Assembly (NCBI GenBank): GCA_019090455.1
Contig: JAHRWA010000081.1
Location: forward strand, 1 to 49,098
Length of the DNA: 49,098 nt
Direction: 5' to 3'
DNA from: Pseudomonadales bacterium
GTDB lineage: Bacteria > Pseudomonadota > Gammaproteobacteria > Pseudomonadales > DC-out160
Below, piece after piece: positions 17,729 to 27,795 of this stretch. Both the position numbers and the translations under genes were made by a program. Numbering within the stretch: position 1 is the stretch's first letter; each line of letters begins with the position of its first letter. The notes under the pieces are model-generated. The model saw only the letters and a list, made by a program, of their open reading frames with translations, was not told the DNA's origin and did not search any database.

Positions 17729-18080
17729 TATTAAACATAAAAGTGGACAAAAAGTCTACTGAATTTAAGGTGGTTATCAGGTGGCTTTAGTCTTTTGATG
17801 ATCGTAAAGTCTGGATATTAAAGGGAAGTTAGTAGGTCTAGTGCGTTAAACTATTACCTAGCAATAAGTATAAATGACAGGGTTTAAAATGCTGGTAATG
17901 CTTACTTAATTCTGTAAATTTGATTCAAGTTAGCGTGCGACAATTGCTTTTACATCGGTTGTTAGGATAAACCAAGCGTTATTGGTCTTTGAATTTTGTT
18001 ACTTTCTAGAATTGGAGGCTATAATCTCCCGCAGCTTTATTTCTATTGGCGACAACCAGCAAAACAAGGAAAGCAATCTC
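17729..18080. other. Intergenic region between glycan cluster and cysK
   Basis: AT-rich and apparently non-coding, with divergent transcription out of both sides, so promoters for the glycan cluster and for cysK must be here. An open frame at 17982-18080 leads into cysK but lacks family similarity. The AAGGAAAG ribosome site just before 18081 sets the cysK start. I see no riboswitch-like structure that I would defend. Confidence 0.4.
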
Positions 18081-19049
18081 ATGAGCAATACCTTCGATGA
18101 CAATAGTTTAACCATTGGTGGCACCCCTCTAGTCAAAATAAACCGTATTAGCGACGGCAACATTTACGTAAAAATTGAAAGCCGTAATCCGGCTAATTCC
18201 GTAAAGTGCCGAATTGGAGCCAATATGATCTTGGAGGCGGAAAAATCAGGCAAACTTACGTCCGGTATGAAAATCGTTGAGCCCACCAGTGGTAACACGG
18301 GTATTGCTTTGGCATATGTTGCTGCCGCAAAGGGGTATTCATTAACCGTCACTATGCCTAATACCATGAGTCTAGAGCGTCGCCAGTTATTAAAGGCACT
18401 TGGGGCTGAAATAGTGTTAACCGAAGGCGCAAAAGGCATACCTGCTGCCATCGCCAAAGCAAAGGAGATTGTGGCTCAAGATCCTGAAAATTGTTTTATG
18501 CCTTGCCAGTTTGAAAACCCGGCTAACCCTGCGGTCCATGAAGAAACAACGGGGCCCGAGATTTGGAATGATACCGATGGTGCAATTGATATTCTCGTTT
18601 CGGGGGTGGGCACTGGCGGAACGATTACCGGAATATCTCGATACATTAAACAAACAAAAGGAAAAGCGATTACCTCTGTCGCCATTGAACCTAGTTCCTC
18701 AACCGTGATTACAGCAGCGAAAAGTGGTGAAGAGCCGACTCATGGCCCGCATAAAATTCAAGGAATTGGCGCGGGTTTTGTACCTGAAAATCTAGACCTT
18801 GAATTAGTGGATCAAGTCGAACAGTGCACCAATGAAGAGGCGATAGAGTGGGCCCGTAAACTAATGCGTGAAGAAGGTATCTTAGCGGGGATTTCGTCGG
18901 GTGCGGCAATGGCTGTCGCTCATCGCTTGTCTCAAGCGGAAGGTAATGCGGGCAAGACTATCGTTGCCATTTTGCCTGATTCGGGGGAGCGCTATTTATC
19001 TTCGGCTTTGTTTGCGGGTGAGTTTACTGAGGCGGAAACGGTTCAGTAG
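18081..19049 (+). CDS. cysK: Cysteine synthase A (O-acetylserine sulfhydrylase)
   Basis: 322 residues, normal length. It makes L-cysteine from O-acetylserine and sulfide with PLP in the cytosol, the last step of sulfur assimilation. The PLP lysine is Lys42 in [10 protein letters not shown], the same segment as in E. coli CysK; the substrate loop is PTSGNTGIA (69-77) and the phosphate-binding loop is [10 protein letters not shown]. The ATG at 18081 is chosen because AAGGAAAG lies just upstream and the protein then starts like known CysK; a frame extending to 17982 adds a non-homologous leader. No cysE or other cys gene is next to it. Confidence 0.95.
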   Translation: MSNTFDDNSLTIGGTPLVKINRISDGNIYVKIESRNPANSVKCRIGANMILEAEKSGKLTSGMKIVEPTSGNTGIALAYVAAAKGYSLTVTMPNTMSLERRQLLKALGAEIVLTEGAKGIPAAIAKAKEIVAQDPENCFMPCQFENPANPAVHEETTGPEIWNDTDGAIDILVSGVGTGGTITGISRYIKQTKGKAITSVAIEPSSSTVITAAKSGEEPTHGPHKIQGIGAGFVPENLDLELVDQVEQCTNEEAIEWARKLMREEGILAGISSGAAMAVAHRLSQAEGNAGKTIVAILPDSGERYLSSALFAGEFTEAETVQ

Positions 19050-19124
19050 TCTTGACTGCTCGTTACGATAGGCGGCTATTTTTCTGTTAATTTATTTTGT
19101 TGTACTTTCGAGTTGAAACCAAGA

Positions 19125-19158
19125 CTAATTGAATTCAGTACTAGTTGAATTCAATTAG
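19125..19158. terminator. Hairpin between convergent genes
   Basis: CTAATTGAATTC and GAATTCAATTAG form a perfect 12-bp stem with a 10-base loop between the stops of cysK and the transglutaminase-like gene. There is no long T tract, so it may end transcription weakly, stabilise mRNA 3' ends, or be a protein site. Confidence 0.5.
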
Positions 19159-19188
19159 CCGTTATTTTCTACCGATTCAGTTTTGACA

Positions 19189-19890
19189 TTATTCTGATAT
19201 GACTTCTGATTCAAAATCCCGATTTGATAAGTCTTCTCCTAGAGCCTCCATGACCGATGATGAGTCGGAAACCCCCATCAGATTCCCGTACACTTCAGTG
19301 AAAGCAGTCGTCATTTCTTCTAAGGGAAAATCGGCATAGTCACCGCGCTCACGAATATACTCCATGTGTTTGTTGCCCGCATTATCAATGGGGTGGAATA
19401 GAGAGTCTTCAACGCCATCAAACTCTAAAGGCTTGATATTAGCTTTTTCGCAAAGGGAGAGATTAAAGGCGGGAGTGCATTTAACCCATTGGTTGTTGAT
19501 GTAGAATCCGGTGTTGCCATGAAATACAAAAATATCCGTTTTCATCAGCTCTTTTAGCTTAGGTGACGTGAGGTGATTTCGAACGTCGGCAAACCCTAAC
19601 TGAGTGGGTATTCCCACTGCTCGACCGAGAGCCGCTAGTAAGATTGCTTTGGGAATACAAAAACCTTCTTTTGCTGCAAGCACATTACTTGCGACAAAGG
19701 TGTCGCTCCCTGTCATTAATGCGTAAGGGTTGTAGCGAATGTCATCGCGTGCCGCGTAATAGAGTTTCACCGCTTTTTCTTGGTCGTTTTGGGCACCTTC
19801 TATCGTCTCATGCGCATAACGCTGAATTTCGGGGTGATCACTGTTGATGTATTGGGTTGGCGTTAAGTATTGATTTAAGTCTATTTTCAT
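19189..19890 (-). CDS. Transglutaminase-like cysteine peptidase family protein
   Basis: 233 residues with a transglutaminase-like core. The catalytic Cys78 sits in KEGFCIPKA, the usual 'G.C...A' start of the helix, and His124 in FVFHGNTGFYINNQW is followed by the expected Trp135 region. The preceding 'YYAARDDIRYNPY' helix is also typical of these proteins. No signal peptide is visible, so it is probably cytosolic. The family includes peptidases and amidases of undefined substrate; none can be assigned here. It is transcribed towards cysK with a hairpin between them. Confidence 0.82.
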   Translation of the reverse strand: MKIDLNQYLTPTQYINSDHPEIQRYAHETIEGAQNDQEKAVKLYYAARDDIRYNPYALMTGSDTFVASNVLAAKEGFCIPKAILLAALGRAVGIPTQLGFADVRNHLTSPKLKELMKTDIFVFHGNTGFYINNQWVKCTPAFNLSLCEKANIKPLEFDGVEDSLFHPIDNAGNKHMEYIRERGDYADFPLEEMTTAFTEVYGNLMGVSDSSSVMEALGEDLSNRDFESEVISE

Positions 19891-20603
19891 AATGGGTCAT
19901 GGCTGTTAATAGCCACTTCAAAGCCTTTAGTGAATGTTGGGGTTGATGATGATGGATAAAAAGTAGACGCTATTTTATCACCTCATTTAGTTATCAAATA
20001 CTGTGTATGCATATAGCTATAGGGTCTGCTGATCTTAGGAACTTAGAGAGTAAAAATTGAATTCAGCTATTTCATGTTAAGAAGTGTGATGATTTTGTGA
20101 AAATAGTAAACGGTATTTAGTATCCAATTGATATGTCTGCATGATCTAAAAATACGCTGAATTGTTGTGTCTAGCCGTTAGAATTTATAGATGGAATTTT
20201 TCTAACCGATTTTTTCGACTGAATTAGCTTATTATCTTTGTTGGTTATTTTTCTGTTGCTCGAGAATCTGACTTTGGGGCCAACTTAGTCGTGAGGTGGT
20301 GAATCAGTTGCGGGAACAAATTGCTTAATTAAATAGTAAAGCGGCCATGATCACTTTTTACCAATTAGTAGAATCGAATAATATCGTTCTACCGCGCAGA
20401 CTAAGCTAGCTGTCTGTCGACTGTTTTTTTTATTCCGGTGGCGTTACTCCCTCTCTTTTGATGTATACAGCTGCTTAGTCAGCGTCGTTTTGTTTGACGG
20501 CACAGTCAATTAGTAGCCTCCCCAAGCTTGACATTGTGAGTCTTTCGCAACAGTCTTTCCAAGCTTTATAAAATCAAATATAGATCAAGGGAAGGAGAAG
20601 ACT
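19891..20603. other. 713-base AT-rich intergenic region upstream of monooxygenase 2
   Basis: No open frame with gene-like character is visible on either strand. It lies between divergent genes and must contain their promoters. A TTGACA at 20528 and TTATAA at 20566 are too far apart to be one sigma-70 promoter. The AAGGAG ribosome site at the right end belongs to the gene at 20604. I see no tRNA, hairpin terminator or strong repeat in it. Confidence 0.4.
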
Positions 20604-22151
20604 ATGAACGTTGCTTATAAAGAAGCTATTGAGAAGGGTGTGAAGCAAGCCGCTAATCCCGACTATGAAACGGTGATAATTGGTGCCGGTATTTCAGGGA
20701 TGGCCGCCGGTATCAAATTGATAAAAGAAGATATGACATCGTTTGTGATTGTTGAGCGTGCAAGTGGTGTGGGTGGGACGTGGAGAGATAATCGCTACCC
20801 TGGAATCGCCGTGGATATTAGTTCGTTCACCTATTCGTTTTCCTTTGAGCAGAATCCCAATTGGTCTCGGGTTTTTTCTCCTGGTGATGATCTGCATAAT
20901 TACACCAAACGGATCGCTGCGAAGTATGGTTTGTATCCCTATTTCAGATTCAATACCAGTGTAGTGAGTGCTATTTTTGATAAAGCCACACACATGTGGA
21001 CGGTAGAGTTGGGGGACGGTAGTTATATGACTGCGCGCCAAATCATATCGGCAACCGGTGCGCTAATTGAAACCAAAGATCCTATTATTCCTGGGTTAGA
21101 CAGTTTTAAAGGGATAAAAATTCATACCGGACATTGGGATACGTCTTTAGACCTCAAAGGTAAGCGCGTTGCGATTATTGGGACCGGTGCAACCGCCGTT
21201 CAGATGATACCTGAACTGGCTAGGGAAGTTGGACGGTTAGATGTCTATCAGCGTACGCCCATTTGGGTGCTTAAAAAACCGGATGGAGACATTCCCCCCA
21301 TTCTTAAAAGTGCTTTTAGAAATATTCCATTGTTGCAGCGAGGCACCCGTTTAGCGACTGATGTATTCAGTGAAGTCGTGATGGTGATTTCAGCGATTTA
21401 TTATAAGCAGTTTCCTTGGTTGGTTGCTTGGGCAGAAAGAGCAGGTGTTAGCAATATGGAGCAGCAACTGCCTGATAGGCAGGATCTTTGGGATACGTTA
21501 ACACCCAAGTATGGCTTTTCTTGTAAACGGCCAACTTTTTCAAATGAGTATTTTTCCGTTTTTGCAGAAGAACACGTGGATCTAGTCACTACTCCTATTG
21601 AGAAAATTGAAGAAAAAGGGGTTGTCACCACCGATGGAAACTTGCGAGAAATTGATATTCTAGTGCTCGCTACCGGTTATCGTGTTTTTGAAAAAGGGAA
21701 TTTCCCTCCCTATACCATCTTCGGGCGCGATGGCGATGAGCTGGGAGATTTTTGGGAGAGAGAACGTTTCCAGGCATATGAAGGTGTGTCCGTGCCAAAC
21801 TTCCCCAACTTTTACAATGTTCTCGGGCCTTATTCATTGCTTGGAACGTCGTATTTTAAAACGGTAGAGGGCAATACAACACATGCGATACGCTGCATTA
21901 AAGAGGCCAAAAAACGCAACGCCACTTGTGTTGAAATCAGGCAGGATGTGCATGATGCGTATTTCCAAGATATTATAAAGCGTCAGCAAAACACCATTTT
22001 CTTTAATCATAATTGTGGTACGGCGAACAGTTATTATTTTGACGTTAATGGCGATGCTCCTATGTTGAGGCCGTCTACATCCGTGGAATCTTTGTGGCGG
22101 GCAAAACACTTTTCTCTGAATAACTATGTTTATTCGGATTTAAAAAAATAA
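20604..22151 (+). CDS. Flavin-containing (Baeyer-Villiger-type) monooxygenase 2
   Basis: 515 residues. Same order as copy 1: VIIGAGISG FAD motif, FKGIKIHTGHW fingerprint (about 167-177), IIGTGATAVQ NADPH motif and LVLATGYRVF. It is alignable to copy 1 from MNVxYKEAIE to LWRAKHFSLxNY with few gaps, so the two are paralogues. AAGGAG lies 9 bases before the ATG. The last codons run into a 19-base direct repeat, so the C-terminal YSDLKK differs from copy 1 (YRYTR). The product is an NADPH/FAD-dependent cytosolic oxygenase; a steroid, cyclic ketone or aliphatic ketone substrate are all possible. Confidence 0.92.
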   Translation: MNVAYKEAIEKGVKQAANPDYETVIIGAGISGMAAGIKLIKEDMTSFVIVERASGVGGTWRDNRYPGIAVDISSFTYSFSFEQNPNWSRVFSPGDDLHNYTKRIAAKYGLYPYFRFNTSVVSAIFDKATHMWTVELGDGSYMTARQIISATGALIETKDPIIPGLDSFKGIKIHTGHWDTSLDLKGKRVAIIGTGATAVQMIPELAREVGRLDVYQRTPIWVLKKPDGDIPPILKSAFRNIPLLQRGTRLATDVFSEVVMVISAIYYKQFPWLVAWAERAGVSNMEQQLPDRQDLWDTLTPKYGFSCKRPTFSNEYFSVFAEEHVDLVTTPIEKIEEKGVVTTDGNLREIDILVLATGYRVFEKGNFPPYTIFGRDGDELGDFWERERFQAYEGVSVPNFPNFYNVLGPYSLLGTSYFKTVEGNTTHAIRCIKEAKKRNATCVEIRQDVHDAYFQDIIKRQQNTIFFNHNCGTANSYYFDVNGDAPMLRPSTSVESLWRAKHFSLNNYVYSDLKK

Positions 22152-22171
22152 GGTTTATTCGGATTTAAAAA
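22128..22171 (+). repeat. 19-bp direct repeat spanning the monooxygenase 2 stop
   Basis: GTTTATTCGGATTTAAAAA is present at 22128-22146 and 22153-22171, a 25-base tandem duplication. The first copy encodes the last residues and the stop follows it directly; the second copy is untranslated. Confidence 0.75.
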
Positions 22172-22303
22172 TCAGAATGCTAATCCCGATTTAGTCGGTA
22201 TGTTGTATTGGCATATTGTTGAATAGACTGAGGATAAGTCTGTCAGCTACGATGTATTTACTGATTCGGAAAGCAATAGGTAGTCACTGTGTGAGTAGAA
22301 GCA

Positions 22304-22335
22304 TAAGCCGCTAGTAGAATCAGCGGCTTTTTTGT
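22304..22335 (+). terminator. Rho-independent terminator
   Basis: AAGCCGCT and AGCGGCTT form an 8-bp GC-rich stem with a 9-base loop followed by a T tract, about 150 bases after the monooxygenase 2 stop. It insulates the SMC operon from upstream transcription. Confidence 0.88.
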
Positions 22336-22617
22336 TATAGAGGCTAAGGTGTAATATAAGTTTGTAGGCGACAATGTCGATGAAAATCCTTTTCATCATC
22401 TTATCTGTTTTAATTGTTTGTGCTAGTTCGATATAATCCCGCGTCTATTTATGCTGAATAAATTGTTTTACTCCAGTGATTGAGTTGTCTGTAGTCATTG
22501 CTGCTGCCATCTTTTTAAAAGTGCTCATTGTTCTTTTCTAATGAAGGAAAAGAAATAGCGCCATAAATAGTGTGTCGCTGATAGTGACAGGTGAATTGAG
22601 CAGATAGGGAACCTGAT
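22336..22617. other. Leader region of the SMC operon
   Basis: No gene is visible. It follows a terminator and precedes the first SMC-system gene, so it should hold that operon's promoter. The base composition shifts only slightly. No integrase, transposase or target-site repeat was seen at this left edge. Confidence 0.4.
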
Positions 22618-23427
22618 ATGTACCAATCTTTACGAACGGCCTTTGCCCGAGTTCGAGCAGGCCATCCTGTTGATTGGAGTTTGGTCCTACAGGGCCTCCT
22701 CAATGTTGGTGTTGATCGCAAGTTGATAGATAAGGCCGCTGAGGCAAAGGTCTATGGGGCGGGGGTGTATAAGGTAACCATCCTGAATGAAGAAGCCTTT
22801 TTAGAGATTGAACATCTAATCTCACCCGTGGACAAAAGTAGTCGCAGCGCAGCAAGTCTGAGCGGCAATAGCCATGCTGTGTCGGTTAATGGTGCAATGC
22901 TCGCTGTGTGGGCTGCGGATGAACCGGAGTCGGTAAATCGAATATTCAAAGATGAGCTGCCGATGCCGCAGCCAGGACGCCGGCACGCTTTGATTACGGA
23001 GAACGAAGAGTGTTTTCTCAATAAAGAAGCGACGTATCGATTCGTTAAGGAGCACTGCGAGGTTGGCCACAGCTATGAAGATATCGAGTTCATCTACGGC
23101 TCCGGGAATAGCGTTAGCAATAAGCGAATCATTCCATATCTAAAGTCATTTGATGGGGATGTAATGTGTCTCTTCGATGTCGATTTGGGCGGGTTGAAAA
23201 TTTACGCCAATCTCTTGTCTGCGGGGTTGCCAGTTGAAACTACCTATTACTTAGTGCCAATGGATCTACGTGATCGCCTGCAGCGCTCGAAACGCAAGGC
23301 ATCAGCCAAAGAGCTGGATGCATTGTCTCAGGTTTACGGAAAGTCCGAGCTAACGGACAAAGTGATTGGTGCCATTCGACACTACAAAACAACGATTGAG
23401 CAGGAGAGTTACCGTGCAGATGGATAA
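22618..23427 (+). CDS. Toprim-domain JetD/MksG-like nuclease subunit
   Basis: 269 residues. The C-terminal half reads as a Toprim fold of the JetD (DUF2220) kind: ALITENEECFLN (Glu128, first catalytic acid), IYGSGNSVS (about 160-167) and CLFDVDLGGLKIY (Asp187-x-Asp189 with following Gly pair). In Wadjet/MksBEFG systems this subunit cuts DNA that the SMC motor has tested for size and topology, blocking plasmids. It is shorter than usual JetD (about 380-400) and the normal N-terminal domain is reduced to about 120 residues. It is first in the operon and overlaps the SMC gene. Family call is from motifs and context. Confidence 0.75.
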   Translation: MYQSLRTAFARVRAGHPVDWSLVLQGLLNVGVDRKLIDKAAEAKVYGAGVYKVTILNEEAFLEIEHLISPVDKSSRSAASLSGNSHAVSVNGAMLAVWAADEPESVNRIFKDELPMPQPGRRHALITENEECFLNKEATYRFVKEHCEVGHSYEDIEFIYGSGNSVSNKRIIPYLKSFDGDVMCLFDVDLGGLKIYANLLSAGLPVETTYYLVPMDLRDRLQRSKRKASAKELDALSQVYGKSELTDKVIGAIRHYKTTIEQESYRADG

Positions 23428-26395
23428 AGTTATGAAATTGGATCTTGCGAGTGAGTATAAGATCCATGAAATCATTTTTGCTAATAGCGGTTCAAACTAT
23501 TACGTGCGTTTACCCGTTGATGCACACGCGGCTGTTATTTCTGATAATAATAGTGGTAAAACCTCCTCGCTTTCCGCGCTTAAACTGTTCCTACTGCCAG
23601 AAATTACCTTCAAAAAACAAAAGGATAAGTTTGGGTTCCAATCGGGAGGGAAGCATTATGAAGACCTATCCTCATACACGTATTATTTCCCCGGGTATGA
23701 GTCATTCATTGTTTGTAACGCATCGAACCCAAAAGGTAAATTTTGCTGGGTGCTTTATCGCACATCCGATCTCGGTTACGAGCGTATTGCTGTCCCACAT
23801 GAGTATGATGATTTTAAGCACCTTCTGTGGAATCAAGATTCTAAGAAAAATGAGAACGCGGGGGAGTTGCAACCCGATATCCACGTAAAAAAAATCGTGA
23901 AGCAGCTGACGTCAGATTACGGCGGTAAGATATTCACGGATAAAAAATCCATTGGTGTTGCGATTTATAGCAGAACGTCAAATGCAGATGATGATTCACG
24001 CTACTGTTTGCTGCCCATGGCGAAAGGCTACTCAACCAATATCGCAGATACTATTCGTTCTCTGTTGAGTATGGCCTTTAGTTTAAGTAATGCATCGACA
24101 ACCTCGCTACCCATGGCGATGGCATCGATTCTTGATGGTGCGGGTATGAGCGCTGTTCGGAAGAGGGATAGCGAAGGGATCTTTCTGGATCTGGATTCAC
24201 AGTTGGAAGAGTGGCGCGAATTGAAAGGTATTGCTGTCCGCTTAAAATTGATCGAGTCTAAGAAGGATGACTGGGGTCACCTTCAAGAAGTGCGTGCTGA
24301 TTATGAGCGCATGAAACGAGGGTGTAAGGATCGTTTTGTAGAAATTGCCTGGTCACTTCAGGCAAAAAAAATGGAATTGAATGAGGTCTTGAATGAACTT
24401 CGGGGAAAGGCTCGGGATGTTGAAGAGACTCTGGTAGAAAACCTACCCATACATAATGAGGTGAAGAGCCGTTATAGTGAAGCCGTTATTGCGGAGCTAG
24501 CGGCAAAGCGTTCACTGAGTACCATCAGTGAACGTATAGAGCGTGTTAGATCTGTTCGCAGTTTCCTCAGTGCGTTGTGCCCTGATGATGATAAATCTGA
24601 TCAAGCGGTATTAGTTGTTCTCGATGGGCAGATAGAGGAATGTGAGTCGGAAATTAAAGGCCTTGAAGGGCAATCTCAAGCGCGTGTTCAGATGGTGACA
24701 TTGGATGAACAAATAAGAAAAAACAAGCTTATAAGAAAGCAACTCATCGACGTGATTGAGAGTTTGGCCTCCGAAAATTCATTCCTTGATGGGTTGTCAT
24801 CACACTCGGCGTCAATTCTTCTCAGCCTGAATTCGCAATTTTCGAAGTTGAGTTTTACGCCATCGTTGGAGCAAAAATCAGTCATTGAGGATTTTACAAA
24901 ACTGTTTTCAATGGAAGGTTCAAACCTTTCTTTCTGTGATTTACCAATGCTAGAAGTCGATTACATTGTACGTGACAATCAGGCGATAAAGAGAAGGCAC
25001 GTTAAAGAAATAGATGGTCTGACTGATAGTATAGAATCTGATGATAAGCTTCTATTAAAACTCAAGAAGAACAGTGAGCTTACCAAAGAGCAGCAGGTTG
25101 CAAAGCTGGCTGATTGTAAGGAGGAGCTTAAAGAGTTAATAGGGCAGCGAAGTGCCTTATTGGCAGCTGATGATCTTGAATCACAGAATATTGAAGCGGA
25201 ACATAACGTTGCTATAGCGGGTGAGAATCTTCAGCAGATTGAGACCGTGTGGGATGCTGAACGGTTGAAGCGCGAATGTCTCTATTCCGATTTGAATTCA
25301 GTCAATACCACTATCGACGAAAAAACGTTTCCACTCAAGCAAATCGAGAGTGATTTTTCTGAGTTAGCTAGAATTGAAGCTGCATCACAACGGATGCTAG
25401 ACCTTGATAGAACACTCTTAGAGTTTGATGCTGAGCGAGCCCAAGACATTTCTCCTGAGAACACAAAAACGGCTTTGGATGAGTTGAGTCGGCAATCCAT
25501 AGGGGCGCAACATAAGAAAACGGACTCGATAAGCGCGATGGGTTCACTGTTGCAGCATGGGGTCGTTGAGTCGACACCGGAAGAGCGTTATCAAATTACC
25601 ATGAACAGAGAACGTTTCGATGCGCACTACTCGGACCTTCAAGCGGTGTTCCTCAATTTGGATGTGAAAAAGGACACCTATAAAGAGCGTCTTGCTCATC
25701 ATAACAATACCGCCGCGACTGCATCGCGGATGATTGAAAATGTGGAGAGCATTGTCACTAACTTTATCAAAGGGATTAATGATGAGTTGAAGGAATATCG
25801 GATTTCCAACTTGAATGCGGTAGAGATGGTTGCTGAACTGCATCCCCAATACTGTGACATGTTGAAGACGTTGAACCGAGTAGGCAGTCGAACGGATGAG
25901 CTACTATCAGAAGAATTCTACAAACAGATATCAGATTTTCAGGATCAATTTTATATTAAGAACCCCGGTAAAATCGATATTGCCAAGATCATTGAAAAAA
26001 TATCTTACCGGTTCGAGCGAAACGATTTGATTGAGGATACGCCCCAGTCCAATGGCACGAACTGTATGGTGAATGCCACGATGTTAGCGCTATTGCTTAA
26101 AAAGATGGTGCCCGAGGATCTCAATCTGACTATGCCGGTTGTTTTTGATGAAGTCGGTAGTTTGGATGAAAATAATTTTCAAGAAATACTGAAGGTCATG
26201 GAGGGGCATGGTCTCTATTTGTTTGTTGCTAATCCAGAAAATAATGGCACCATCGCCAGTGTGTTGGATGTATATCATGATTTATCAGTGTTCAAGGCGA
26301 CTGACGTGATGGTCGAAGGAAAAGCGGAAGCTATCTACTTTCCAAGAATGGAAGAACGCCTAGAATACTACGCTGTATCGGAGTCTGAAGCGTAG
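23414..26395 (+). CDS. SMC/MukB-like ATPase, JetC/MksB-like
   Basis: About 993 residues from a GTG at 23414, chosen for GGAGAG 7 bases upstream; ATG 23420 is the alternative. N-terminal half-head with Walker A SDNNSGKTS (about 43-51), in which the first glycine of the loop is serine. Long heptad-rich coiled coils (about 230-800) have a break near the middle as expected for a hinge. The C-terminal half-head has SNGTN (about 879-883, signature position) and Walker B VVFDEVGSLDE (about 908-918). Such ATPases extrude DNA loops and pass DNA to the nuclease subunit. It overlaps the preceding gene by 14 bases and is followed 2 bases later by the kleisin-like gene. Confidence 0.82.
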   Translation: MQMDKVMKLDLASEYKIHEIIFANSGSNYYVRLPVDAHAAVISDNNSGKTSSLSALKLFLLPEITFKKQKDKFGFQSGGKHYEDLSSYTYYFPGYESFIVCNASNPKGKFCWVLYRTSDLGYERIAVPHEYDDFKHLLWNQDSKKNENAGELQPDIHVKKIVKQLTSDYGGKIFTDKKSIGVAIYSRTSNADDDSRYCLLPMAKGYSTNIADTIRSLLSMAFSLSNASTTSLPMAMASILDGAGMSAVRKRDSEGIFLDLDSQLEEWRELKGIAVRLKLIESKKDDWGHLQEVRADYERMKRGCKDRFVEIAWSLQAKKMELNEVLNELRGKARDVEETLVENLPIHNEVKSRYSEAVIAELAAKRSLSTISERIERVRSVRSFLSALCPDDDKSDQAVLVVLDGQIEECESEIKGLEGQSQARVQMVTLDEQIRKNKLIRKQLIDVIESLASENSFLDGLSSHSASILLSLNSQFSKLSFTPSLEQKSVIEDFTKLFSMEGSNLSFCDLPMLEVDYIVRDNQAIKRRHVKEIDGLTDSIESDDKLLLKLKKNSELTKEQQVAKLADCKEELKELIGQRSALLAADDLESQNIEAEHNVAIAGENLQQIETVWDAERLKRECLYSDLNSVNTTIDEKTFPLKQIESDFSELARIEAASQRMLDLDRTLLEFDAERAQDISPENTKTALDELSRQSIGAQHKKTDSISAMGSLLQHGVVESTPEERYQITMNRERFDAHYSDLQAVFLNLDVKKDTYKERLAHHNNTAATASRMIENVESIVTNFIKGINDELKEYRISNLNAVEMVAELHPQYCDMLKTLNRVGSRTDELLSEEFYKQISDFQDQFYIKNPGKIDIAKIIEKISYRFERNDLIEDTPQSNGTNCMVNATMLALLLKKMVPEDLNLTMPVVFDEVGSLDENNFQEILKVMEGHGLYLFVANPENNGTIASVLDVYHDLSVFKATDVMVEGKAEAIYFPRMEERLEYYAVSESEA

Positions 26396-26397
26396 CA

Positions 26398-27795
26398 ATG
26401 GATACTAACGCACAAAATACTTTAGTTATTATTTTTCAGCATGTTGATATTTTCTGCACGATGCTAGATCACTACTCCGATCGTTCAAAGACAGTCGTTG
26501 GGTTTCAGGTTTCCGCGTATGAGGCGGTGGTGACGGACTATCTGGAAAAGCATGTCTCGCAAAAAACAGACCGAAGCAGAATTAATACAGCGCTTAGCCT
26601 AAACAACATGGATGAATGCGGCCTGCTGATATTTGTTGATGATCGCCGTGGCCAGTTCGCTCTTCAGCGTGGGCTGCTTCAGACCATTCAAAATCTAGAC
26701 TCAAAAAGAATTAGGGAGCTGGGTCAACCTGATCTCGATATCATCTATGCACAGATGAAGAAATTGTATGATTACTTTATTCCGAAAGGCCGAGCTTATG
26801 AGCGTTATGACCCTACCTTTCAAGAGAATTTGGCAACGCTGATTGATTCCTTGCAGGAGACGTTGACCAAGATCGATCATAACACCAGAGCACTGGAAGG
26901 TAGCTCTAAGCGATTATCAGAAATTCTTGAAAGTCACGATTTCAATCAGATGGGCATGAGTGACCAGGTGAGGAGTGCGTTGGATGAAGTCATACGAATA
27001 TCCAAACGCAATATTAATCCAACCTTAGTTTTCTTGAACGAAAAAGCGATGGCTGCTGATGCCAGTGCAATGTATTTGATTCGTCGTATCCGTGAGAGTT
27101 TTGAACGCACCACTTTCCACAGTGAGCTGGCCACGATTTCCACGATTGAGATGAAGTTACTCTCCTATGCGGAAGTGATTGCGGACGTACGCCGACGAAT
27201 GCACCGATATGTTGAAATGGATCGGTGTCAGCGTGAGCTCTACAACAACATTGAGTCACGGTTTAATGAATTGTATGAAGCAGTCGTATCGCGGCTGGAC
27301 GCAAAACTCACCGGTAAAAAAATCCCTTCTGATCATGTGATTTTCGAGTGCTCTCGCCAATTCAGAGGCTTGGCTAAATGGAACTCGGCTAAGTTGACTA
27401 GGTCTTTGATTGCATTGCCCGACAATACTGGTGATGCCTACGTCCATGAGTACATTCGCTCCAAGCTCGATAGAGCGGAAACCCTCAGCAGTCGGAAAAA
27501 GAAACCGAGTCAGAAAGACTCCACGGCCAAGGAACGCTACGAGAAGTCTAGTCGACTTAAACGGATCAAGGCGGTAATGCTTGAGCTCGATACGAATTCA
27601 GCTTCAGATGATTTGTATAAAGCCGTGCATGAGCACTTGGTGAAAAATCTTGAAGGCTATCGGTTAAAGGATATCTATGATGCATTGCCTTTTGTCGGCA
27701 AAAAGAAAAAAAGGATCAATACCTTTGAGCGAAAAGAAATTATTTATCAATCGCAGAGACTATCGTATCTGGCAAAAAAATTAGAGGTAGCGTGA
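26398..27795 (+). CDS. Kleisin/MukF-like subunit, JetA/MksF-like
   Basis: 465 residues, helical throughout. The N-terminus looks like a winged-helix/dimer domain ('YEAVVTDYLEKHVSQ', then a short beta pair 'CGLLIFVDDRRGQFALQ' and a further helical region), as in MukF/MksF kleisins. The middle (about 130-300) is coiled coil, and the C-terminus (about 395-460) is a second small winged-helix-like region rich in Lys. Kleisins bridge the two SMC heads and carry the MukE/KITE subunits. The position between the SMC and the 196-residue partner, with gaps of 2 and 0 bases, supports this. Direct sequence similarity is too weak to see by eye. Confidence 0.7.
   Translation: MDTNAQNTLVIIFQHVDIFCTMLDHYSDRSKTVVGFQVSAYEAVVTDYLEKHVSQKTDRSRINTALSLNNMDECGLLIFVDDRRGQFALQRGLLQTIQNLDSKRIRELGQPDLDIIYAQMKKLYDYFIPKGRAYERYDPTFQENLATLIDSLQETLTKIDHNTRALEGSSKRLSEILESHDFNQMGMSDQVRSALDEVIRISKRNINPTLVFLNEKAMAADASAMYLIRRIRESFERTTFHSELATISTIEMKLLSYAEVIADVRRRMHRYVEMDRCQRELYNNIESRFNELYEAVVSRLDAKLTGKKIPSDHVIFECSRQFRGLAKWNSAKLTRSLIALPDNTGDAYVHEYIRSKLDRAETLSSRKKKPSQKDSTAKERYEKSSRLKRIKAVMLELDTNSASDDLYKAVHEHLVKNLEGYRLKDIYDALPFVGKKKKRINTFERKEIIYQSQRLSYLAKKLEVA

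Noticed and set aside
20528..20571. Sigma-70 promoter before monooxygenase 2
   Set aside because: The TTGACA and TTATAA boxes are about 32 bases apart, which is not a working spacing.
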